A stretch of 64,000 nt of DNA from Pseudomonas sp. S04 (lineage in GTDB: Bacteria > Pseudomonadota > Gammaproteobacteria > Pseudomonadales > Pseudomonadaceae), in contig NZ_CP019427.1 of the NCBI RefSeq assembly GCF_009834545.1, positions 1,398,501 to 1,462,500 on the forward strand. Direction: 5' to 3'. The notes under the pieces are model-generated. The model ran no database searches. It saw nothing but the letters and a program-made list of their open reading frames with translations, and was not told where the DNA came from. A program made the position numbers and the translations under genes. Every line of letters starts with the position of its first letter. The stretch's first letter is position 1. Shown here one piece after another: positions 58,324-64,000 of the stretch.

Positions 58324-58400
58324 GCACTCGTAGCTCAGCTGGATAGAGTACTCGGCTACGAACCGAGCGGTCACAGGTTCGAATCCTGTCGAGTGCACCA
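58324..58400 (+). tRNA. tRNA-Arg (anticodon ACG), copy 1
   Basis: GCACTCG pairs with CGAGTGC, anticodon loop CTACGAA gives ACG (A34 normally converted to inosine), CCA encoded; 77 nt. Confidence 0.97.
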
Positions 58401-58472
58401 ATTAAGGGTTGTTTGAAGTGATTCAAGCAACCTTGTTTCAATCAGTTGTGATCTGGTTTAAAAGCACACATT

Positions 58473-58549
58473 GCACTCGTAGCTCAGCTGGATAGAGTAC
58501 TCGGCTACGAACCGAGCGGTCACAGGTTCGAATCCTGTCGAGTGCACCA
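58473..58549 (+). tRNA. tRNA-Arg (anticodon ACG), copy 2
   Basis: Base-for-base the same 77-nt gene as copy 1, 72 bp further on. Confidence 0.97.
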
Positions 58550-58620
58550 TTTAAGGGTTGTTTGCAGTCATGCAGGTAACCTGGCTTCAACCAGTTGTGA
58601 TCTGGTCTAAAAGTACAACT

Positions 58621-58697
58621 GCACTCGTAGCTCAGCTGGATAGAGTACTCGGCTACGAACCGAGCGGTCACAGGTTCGAATCCTGTCGAGTGCACCA
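58621..58697 (+). tRNA. tRNA-Arg (anticodon ACG), copy 3
   Basis: Identical to copies 1 and 2, 71 bp after copy 2; a terminator follows seven bases later. Confidence 0.97.
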
Positions 58698-58703
58698 AAC
58701 ACC

Positions 58704-58732
58704 AAAAAGCCTGCGTCTAACGCGGGCTTTTT
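58704..58732 (+). terminator. Rho-independent terminator of the tRNA cluster
   Basis: AAAAAGCCTGCG-TCTAA-CGCGGGCTTTTT pairs with one G-T wobble. On the minus strand it also covers the last codons of the DUF4124-like gene. Confidence 0.9.
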
Positions 58733-59064
58733 GCTGTCTGGGATTTGGCTTTCTGCCGAACCCGTCTTTGCTCGTCAAATCTGCTCGGCGCGCTTTTCAT
58801 CTTCTTTACCTTGATCGCCCGGTCGGCTGCTTGCAGGTGTTCGGCTTCGGGCAGGACTGCCGTGTCGGCGTATACCTCGGTGTTGCTGCCGGGCAGGTAG
58901 GTGCGGACTTGCTGCAGGCTCGGATGCTCTCCGGTCTTGCAGGCCGTGCTGGTGAATGTGATGCGACCGTTGGCTGCCTCACAGCGCTGCACAGTCATTA
59001 CTTGCGCGCTGGCCGCTGGGCAGAGCAGGGTGGTCAGTAACAAACAGCGTATCCGCGATGGCAT
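58717..59064 (-). CDS. Small exported DUF4124-like protein
   Basis: A 115-residue protein with a short signal peptide (CLLLTTLLCPAASAQ) and a VQRCEAANGRITFTSTACKTGE segment that looks like DUF4124 (two cysteines around a beta hairpin). The tail is Lys/Arg-rich. Function unknown. It converges on the tRNA cluster and its final codons and TAG lie inside that cluster's terminator stem. Confidence 0.7.
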   Translation of the reverse strand: MPSRIRCLLLTTLLCPAASAQVMTVQRCEAANGRITFTSTACKTGEHPSLQQVRTYLPGSNTEVYADTAVLPEAEHLQAADRAIKVKKMKSAPSRFDEQRRVRQKAKSQTAKSPR

Positions 59065-59382
59065 TCAGCGCCCTCCCTGGCGATCCATTTGAAGGTTAGC
59101 CGGACATTTTGCGATGGCCCTGTGTTTTCTTTTCGGGATAAGTCGTCGCACTCTCATGGATCAGGACAGCGCTCAGGTTTGTCGTGCAAGCGCTTGTTTC
59201 AGCCGCGATTTTTAACGTTTAAAAGCGTCAGGCGGTGTATCATTGCGCCCGTCAGCCCCGCCGGGGCTTGTGGAATACCTCCATGGACTTACCCAGTAGT
59301 TACTCAGTACCCCGTTTTTCCAATCATGAATTGACTGATTGATCCTTCCGGCGTGCCCCGCTGCTGGGAGTGGAGTTCGCCT
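59065..59382. other. mgtE upstream region
   Basis: This 318-bp gap holds the divergent promoters of the DUF4124-like gene and mgtE. AGCCCC-GCC-GGGGCT (59254-59268) is a small hairpin about 115 bases before the mgtE ATG, without a T-run. I do not recognise an M-box or other known magnesium riboswitch. No gene seen. Confidence 0.4.
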
Positions 59383-60825
59383 ATGACTGAAGTAGAAGTA
59401 AAAAAGACTCAAGAAAGCTTGCAGGACCGCCTTGCTCAAGTCATTGAGCTGCTGCAGCGCCAGCGGGTGGTCGAAGACCTGACTCACCGCCAGGAAGGTC
59501 CTCATCACGACCGGGTCGAGAACCTGGTCCACCGGCAGAACCTCGTCGAGCTGCAACGCAAGCTCGATGACCTGCACTCCGCTGACGTTGCCTACATCCT
59601 TGAAGCATTGCCGCTGAACGATCGCCTGACGGTCTGGCAGTTGGTCAAGGCCGAGCGTGACGGCGACATCCTGCTTGAAGTGTCTGACTCCGTCCGTGAA
59701 ACCCTGATCGCCGACATGGACGATCACGAGCTCCTGGCAGCCGCCAAGGAGATGGACGCCGACGAACTTGCTGACCTGGCCCCTGAGCTGCCGCGAGACG
59801 TCGTCCATGAGCTGATGGAGACCCTCGATGGCCAGCAGCGTGAGCGCGTGCGCTCCGCGTTGTCCTATGACGAGGAGCAGGTCGGTGCATTGATGGACTT
59901 CGAGATGGTGACGATCCGTGAGGACGTCAGCCTCGAGGTGGTCTTGCGCTACCTGCGGCGCCTCAAGGAGCTGCCGGGCCATACCGACAAATTGTTCGTG
60001 GTCGACTACGACGGTGTGCTCAAGGGCGTCCTGCCGATCAAGCGCCTGTTGGTCAACGATCCGGACAAGCAGGTCTCGGAAGTCATGGCCAGCGACCCGG
60101 TGAGCTTTCACCCGGACGAAGATGCCTATGACGCGGCGCAGGCGTTCGAGCGTTATGACTTGATCTCGGCCCCGGTGGTCGACAAGAACGACAAGCTCAT
60201 CGGCCGTCTGACCATCGACGAGATGGTCGACCTGATTCGTGAAGAGAGCGAAAACGAAGTCCTCAACATGGCGGGTCTGCGTGAAGAGGAAGATATTTTC
60301 GCTTCGGTGTGGAAGTCCCTGCGTAACCGTTGGGCGTGGTTGGCCATCAACCTGATTACCGCCTTCGTTGCCTCGCGGGTGATCGGCCTGTTCGAGGGGT
60401 CTATCGAGAAGCTGGTGGCCCTGGCGGCGCTGATGCCGATTGTTGCCGGCATTGGTGGCAACTCCGGTAACCAGACCATCACCATGATCGTGCGCGCCAT
60501 GGCGCTGGACCAGGTCAGTACCGGCAATACCTCGCGCCTGATGCGCAAGGAGCTGGCCGTGGGCCTGATCAATGGCCTGGTGTGGGGTGGAGTGATTGGC
60601 GTAGTGGCCTTCCTGCTGTATGGCAGTTGGTCGCTCGGCGTCGTGATGACGGCCGCCATGACCCTGAACCTGCTGCTGGCGGCGCTGATGGGGGTGCTGA
60701 TCCCAATGACCCTGGCGCGCGTCGGGCGTGACCCGGCAATGGGTGCAAGCGTGATGATCACGGCCGTAACCGATAGCGGCGGCTTCTTCATCTTCCTTGG
60801 CCTCGCCACGATCTTCCTGCTCTAG
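59383..60825 (+). CDS. mgtE: Magnesium transporter MgtE
   Basis: A 480-residue channel. An N-terminal superhelical domain (about 30-150), two CBS domains (about 155-280, VMASDPVSFHPDEDAYDAA) and five C-terminal helices (about 310-480) are in the usual order, with GIGGNSGNQTITMIVRAMAL and the SVMITAVTDSGGFFIFLGLA pore-lining region. Mg2+ binding to the cytoplasmic domains closes the pore. ATG 59383 follows GGAGTGGAGTTCGCCT. Same relative position as PAO1 PA0913. Confidence 0.95.
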   Translation: MTEVEVKKTQESLQDRLAQVIELLQRQRVVEDLTHRQEGPHHDRVENLVHRQNLVELQRKLDDLHSADVAYILEALPLNDRLTVWQLVKAERDGDILLEVSDSVRETLIADMDDHELLAAAKEMDADELADLAPELPRDVVHELMETLDGQQRERVRSALSYDEEQVGALMDFEMVTIREDVSLEVVLRYLRRLKELPGHTDKLFVVDYDGVLKGVLPIKRLLVNDPDKQVSEVMASDPVSFHPDEDAYDAAQAFERYDLISAPVVDKNDKLIGRLTIDEMVDLIREESENEVLNMAGLREEEDIFASVWKSLRNRWAWLAINLITAFVASRVIGLFEGSIEKLVALAALMPIVAGIGGNSGNQTITMIVRAMALDQVSTGNTSRLMRKELAVGLINGLVWGGVIGVVAFLLYGSWSLGVVMTAAMTLNLLLAALMGVLIPMTLARVGRDPAMGASVMITAVTDSGGFFIFLGLATIFLL

Positions 60826-60945
60826 GCCTGTGCTGCGCGACCTGGCCCAATGGCCGCGTCGCGCATCTGGGATTAATCAAACTGTCTGATGTCGATGGCC
60901 TGCGTGCGAATCATCGCGAAGATGCCTGGGCGGACTGTTTCAGGC

Positions 60946-60972
60946 AAAAAAAAGCCAGCGCGAGGCTGGCTT
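60946..60972 (-). terminator. Rho-independent terminator of the Arc-type gene
   Basis: On the minus strand AAGCCAGC-CTCGC-GCTGGCTT is followed by a run of six further Ts, 18 bp after the stop. Confidence 0.88.
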
Positions 60973-60989
60973 GAACTTTCGGGGTGTAA

Positions 60990-61316
60990 TCAGGACGGGT
61001 TTGCGGCCATTTCAGCGTCATGGGCAATCAACGACACCAGTGCATTTTGCTGGCGGTGGGATAGCTGGCGGAAGCGTTGCAGCAATTCACGTTCGTGCAG
61101 CGACAGCTCGGGGCTGTCCAGGCGCATGCTCAACTCTTCACCCAGCGCGCCTTCCTGAATAAGACTCTGCTCCAGGCGCGCGATGATTTCGGAGTTCATG
61201 CTGCGATGATGGTTGCGTGCCACCTCGGCAATGCGTTCACGCATTCCGTCTGGCAGGCGTACGACGAACTTGTCAGCCGTACGGCTGGAATAAATTGCCT
61301 GTTTCAATGGGCGCAT
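60990..61316 (-). CDS. Arc-family ribbon-helix-helix DNA-binding protein
   Basis: A 108-residue protein with an N-terminal ribbon-helix-helix: [22 protein letters not shown] and [17 protein letters not shown]. The C-terminal half is helical ([27 protein letters not shown]) and may mediate oligomers. Related to Arc/AmrZ-type regulators, but targets unknown. Monocistronic with a clear terminator; divergent from phnN by 385 bp. Confidence 0.9.
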   Translation of the reverse strand: MRPLKQAIYSSRTADKFVVRLPDGMRERIAEVARNHHRSMNSEIIARLEQSLIQEGALGEELSMRLDSPELSLHERELLQRFRQLSHRQQNALVSLIAHDAEMAANPS

Positions 61317-61701
61317 ATATTTAACCGGTTAGTTCAGGGGAGCGGTTCTCGGAATTGGCCGCAGGATGTCTTTAGGACAAGCAAGGCAGCCAAATGTTCA
61401 ACCTGAATTGATAAGAGGCCCGCATCATGCCTCAAGCAAGCCAGATCCTTGGCGCCAATTCTGTGACAAATATTGAGCCTGAGGCAGGCGTTATGCCAGC
61501 ACCAATTATCAGAAATGCGGACTGGTTTGAAAACTTAAATCCGCTCCGGGTGCATGGCCTCGCCCTTTTGCCCAGTGGACAGGGGGCTGCGCGTCCTTGT
61601 GTGCAAGCCGTGTACGCTTGCACGCCACTCCTCTACGTATACAGCGTAGTGGCAAATGGCCGATTTACTAGGGGTGAATACATCATGAGGGGATATTGCG
61701 G
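61317..61701. other. Gap between Arc-type gene and phnN
   Basis: A 385-bp stretch. A plus-strand frame (61427-61705) runs through it and its stop overlaps the phnN GTG, but its translation looks non-biological, so it is treated as leader. It contains GCCTGAGGCAGGC (a short dyad near 61480) and no identified RNA. Confidence 0.35.
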
Positions 61702-62286
61702 GTGAGTGGCAGACTGGTTTATCTCATGGGCCCCTCGGGCTCTGGCAAGGACAGCCTGATCGATGCGGCCCGCGATGCTCTGGCGCAACTCGACTGCGTG
61801 GTGGCGCGCCGGGTAATTACCCGCTCGGCAGAGTCAGTCGGGGAGGCTGCCCTGGGGCTCACGCCCCAGGCATTTGCCGAATTGGCGCGTGAGGGCGGTT
61901 TTGCCCTGAGTTGGCATGCCAACGGGCTGGATTACGGAATTCCGGTGCAGATCGATCAGTGGCTGGCGCAAGGGCTGCATGTGCTAGTCAACGGTTCCAG
62001 GGGGCACTTGCCTCTAGTGAAAGAGCGCTACCCGCAGTTGTTGCCCATCCTGTTGACGGTGAATACCGATGTCCTGCGTGAGCGCCTTCAGCGCAGGGGG
62101 CGTGAAAGCAGCAAAGAGATCGAGACCAGGTTGGCGCGTAATGCCTTGTTTGCCCGTGGTACGGCGGAGGACGAGTCTGGCGGTATTTTCCTACTGGATA
62201 ATTCCGCCGAGTTGTCGACAACCCTGGCTCGCTTGCTGGCGTTGCTTGGCAATGAAGGTATCGTGGAAAAACCCCGTTCGGCGTGA
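61702..62286 (+). CDS. phnN: Ribose 1,5-bisphosphate phosphokinase PhnN
   Basis: A 194-residue P-loop kinase that phosphorylates ribose 1,5-bisphosphate to PRPP, an end step of phosphonate breakdown by C-P lyase. Walker A is MGPSGSGKDSL, with VVARRVITRSAE and the glycine-rich lid region following. No other phn genes are in the window, so it is an orphan here. GTG 61702 is preferred (family start SGRLVYLMGPSGSG; AGGGG upstream) over TTG 61696. Confidence 0.92.
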   Translation: MSGRLVYLMGPSGSGKDSLIDAARDALAQLDCVVARRVITRSAESVGEAALGLTPQAFAELAREGGFALSWHANGLDYGIPVQIDQWLAQGLHVLVNGSRGHLPLVKERYPQLLPILLTVNTDVLRERLQRRGRESSKEIETRLARNALFARGTAEDESGGIFLLDNSAELSTTLARLLALLGNEGIVEKPRSA

Positions 62287-62396
62287 GCGGGCCATTGCCT
62301 ACACTTAATAAGCCGTACAGACGACATGACAAACGCGGGGCTGCCCGTTAACATGCTCGCCGTCCATCGCGCCGCAGCTCCTTGCGGCCGGTCTGT

Positions 62397-62473
62397 GTCT
62401 CAGTAGCTCAATTGGATAGAGCATCCCCCTCCTAAGGGGAAGGTTGCAGGTTCGAACCCCGCCTGGGACACCA
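62397..62473 (+). tRNA. tRNA-Arg (anticodon CCT)
   Basis: GTCTCAG pairs with CTGGGAC, anticodon loop CTCCTAA gives CCT, CCA encoded; 77 nt. The T stem GCAGG/CCCGC has an A-C mismatch that a bacterial tRNA would not normally show; the 3' half may have been altered when a neighbour integrated. It is a likely integration site. Confidence 0.93.
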
Positions 62474-62728
62474 TATAATTCAATGCTTCTGCGCCTTTTA
62501 GACTGACTGCTGAAGTTGGCGTGACAGCAGGGTGGCAGCAACAGCTGAAGTTTTGGTCAATCAAAGCCCTCAGCCTGCTTCCCTATTCCGCTTCCCATCT
62601 GGGGTTCTCCAGACAAAATACAAAGACCAGCCGATATTTTTCTGGGCTGGCGCTCCCTCCTGCGACTCCGTGGGTTTAGCACCGTCTAGAATGTCTGACT
62701 TGACCGTTTATCAATGGATAGGTATCGA

Positions 62729-63736
62729 ATGGACAGTGTGCGGGATATCGAGGAGCGCATGATTAGCTTCCTCCACGGCCAAGACCATGTAACCCCTCTC
62801 GACGGTCATGTTCCTCAGCCTGATGGCGTCAAGATTGCCGATTATCTGTTTTTCCACAGGCAAGCGGTTGTCGAGCTCAAAACCCTAAAGATCGATCCGA
62901 AAGATAAGATTTTGGATGGCGCTAAATCGCTGATGGAGTCTGACGATTTCCCTCTGATCTTTGGTGACTATGACCTTGAAGCCGCGATGAAGAACACACC
63001 GGGAGGGCAAGAGCACCTAAACAAAATTTTCTCTAGCGCAACCAGGATGGTGGAGGGGGTGCTTAGAAATGCCAAACAACAGATCGCCTCTTCCAAGAGA
63101 CTGCTTAGCCTTGATCCCGACACCCCTGGGATCGCGCTCATATTGAATGACACGGTTGAGAGCATTCCTGCAGCCCGGCTCGCTGACAGGTTCAGCACCC
63201 GGCTCACGGGTGATGGTAAAAATCCGGGCCGCTTCTCGGAGATTGATTTTATAGTTTTGATCCAGACCACCTACCGGCTAAGACAAGCTGGCGGAGGATC
63301 GACACGCCTGCCGACTTTCATTATAAGCAATCCCTTCAATGCTCATCGCCATCATAAAATTGAGCAAGAAATTCAGTTTTTTTTGCAGGCTTGGGCCCGC
63401 TCGCAGGGTCACAATTTTGAAAGTACGAGTGCAACGTCTGGCCTTCACTTTGAGCACAACCAAGATCCTCGCCCTGGCCCCCAGTCGTTGCAGGAATTCG
63501 TAGAGGAGCAATATCGGGCACGCAGATATATGAGCGAGTGGAGCGAAGAGAAGCTAATTGCTCACGGCAAGAATGTGATTCAGAAGATGCTACCAATATT
63601 TCTCAAAGGTGCAGAAAAACCTTCAGAAGCCGACTCTCATTTCTTCATCAAGCAATTCACGGAACTGCTTGAGGAGGGTCGGATAAGGGGATTTGACTTG
63701 AGGAAAGTATTGAAAGAGATCCCTAGGCCCAGGTAA
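62729..63736 (+). CDS. Unrecognised island gene, possible PD-(D/E)XK nuclease
   Basis: A 335-residue protein in DNA of visibly lower GC than the flanks. Near the N terminus GVKIADYLFF (D38) and VVELKTLK (E49-x-K51) match the D...(D/E)-x-K pattern of PD-(D/E)XK nucleases; the rest is charged and helical (NAKQQIASSKRLLSLD, FLQAWARSQGHNF). I know no family that fits. ATG 62729 has AGG seven bases upstream; ATG 62714 is possible. Only gene of the tRNA-bounded tract, with no partner gene. Confidence 0.65.
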   Translation: MDSVRDIEERMISFLHGQDHVTPLDGHVPQPDGVKIADYLFFHRQAVVELKTLKIDPKDKILDGAKSLMESDDFPLIFGDYDLEAAMKNTPGGQEHLNKIFSSATRMVEGVLRNAKQQIASSKRLLSLDPDTPGIALILNDTVESIPAARLADRFSTRLTGDGKNPGRFSEIDFIVLIQTTYRLRQAGGGSTRLPTFIISNPFNAHRHHKIEQEIQFFLQAWARSQGHNFESTSATSGLHFEHNQDPRPGPQSLQEFVEEQYRARRYMSEWSEEKLIAHGKNVIQKMLPIFLKGAEKPSEADSHFFIKQFTELLEEGRIRGFDLRKVLKEIPRPR

Positions 63737-63813
63737 TTACTCTTCGTCTATTTTTTTAAATCAACATGTTGGCCATGATGGATGTTTGGAGGTAAGAGGT
63801 TGCTCCAGATAAC

Positions 63814-63838
63814 GGTTCGAACCTGCCTTGGGACACCA
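63814..63838. repeat. Partial copy of tRNA-Arg(CCT) 3' end (att-like)
   Basis: GGTTCGAACC-TGCCTT-GGGACACCA repeats the T loop and CCA end of the tRNA at 62449-62473 with four mismatches. Compatible with an attachment site left by integration. Confidence 0.6.
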
Positions 63839-63921
63839 CTCACATTGAGTATCTTCAGTTGATGTCGATTACCGCCGGCGTCCCTCGTCCATGGGGCAAG
63901 GCAATCATGCTGCTGATGCTG

Positions 63922-63959
63922 AAAAAGCCCCGCTCTGGCCCTGCCTGGCGGGGTTTTTT
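63922..63959 (+). terminator. Rho-independent terminator
   Basis: AAAAAGCCCCGC and GCGGGGTTTTTT pair around a 15-base loop; 185 bp after the island gene and beyond the att-like repeat, it may originally have ended the tRNA-Arg transcript. Confidence 0.75.
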
Positions 63960-64000
63960 CATTTCAGTGGTAGCTGCACCTGGTTAGAGGGTAGGTGGCT

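Larger units (their letters stand above)
62449..63838. mobile_element. Putative mini-island at tRNA-Arg(CCT), no integrase
   Basis: The last 25 bp of the tRNA (62449-62473) recur imperfectly at 63814-63838: GGTTCGAACC and GGGACACCA match exactly and 21 of 25 positions are equal. The 1.37-kb tract between holds one lower-GC gene. This is the layout of an element inserted into a tRNA 3' end, reduced to a cargo gene; the integrase may have been lost or lie elsewhere. Confidence 0.5.

Noticed and set aside
58324..58697. Repeated units considered as a CRISPR-like array
   Set aside because: The repeats are complete 77-nt tRNA-Arg genes with normal cloverleaf pairing, and the spacers are related to each other.
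61427..61705. Small open frame upstream of phnN as a real gene
   Set aside because: Codon use and residue pattern look random; kept only as a low-interest finding because of the GTGA overlap.

Overview
The window reads as chromosomal DNA from a fluorescent Pseudomonas (P. fluorescens group). The evidence is the high-GC coding style, the many short REP/REPIN palindromes with the GGGAGCGGGCTTGCCCGCGA-type core, and two blocks whose gene order matches, from memory, P. aeruginosa PAO1: ung-AbrB-tctABC-opdH-tctDE, and aotJQMOP-argR followed by aruCFGDB-orf-aruE, alaS, lysC, rsmA and mgtE. No prophage, insertion sequence, rRNA operon or CRISPR array was seen.

Layout. 0-3 kb: a DUF1508 protein, then a DHDPS-family aldolase and a class II aldolase divergent from an XRE-cupin regulator, with a perfect ATGACAC/GTGTCAT palindrome between them. 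3-10 kb: a SIR2-like DUF4917 protein, an iron-type alcohol dehydrogenase, a YdcZ-type exporter with a divergent LysR regulator, a secreted unknown, a LysE exporter and a PAS-GAF-GGDEF cyclase. 10-17 kb: DUF4142, a PF04120 membrane protein, a stand-alone HsdR-N-type nuclease, two methyltransferases (one Tam), a hicAB toxin-antitoxin pair, tRNA-Gly and phaG. 16-19 kb: a Cache-GGDEF cyclase overlapping a Cys-rich CWC protein and followed by rsuA. 19-29 kb: a tyrosine-rich lipoprotein, a 3-hydroxyisobutyryl-CoA hydrolase, ung and the tricarboxylate uptake cluster. 29-30 kb: two tiny secreted proteins, one made of AADGFDRTGSATL repeats. 30-32 kb: acs.

33-51 kb is an arginine/ornithine module: the AOT importer, the AraC-type ArgR, then the arginine succinyltransferase pathway. 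Between argR and aruC, on the opposite strand, sits a 5-kb gene for a 1,676-residue toxin-like protein with two leucine-rich-repeat blocks and no visible E3 ligase domain. 51-63 kb: a type II lumazine synthase behind an FMN riboswitch, threonine aldolase, alaS, lysC, rsmA, tRNA-Ser, three near-identical tRNA-Arg(ACG) genes, mgtE, an Arc-type regulator and phnN.

The window ends with tRNA-Arg(CCT) and a 1.37-kb tract bounded by an imperfect 25-bp copy of the tRNA 3' end. The tract carries one unrecognised gene with a possible nuclease motif. This integrase-less mini-island and the LRR toxin-like gene are the least ordinary parts of the window. All calls were made by reading the sequence; no database search was run.
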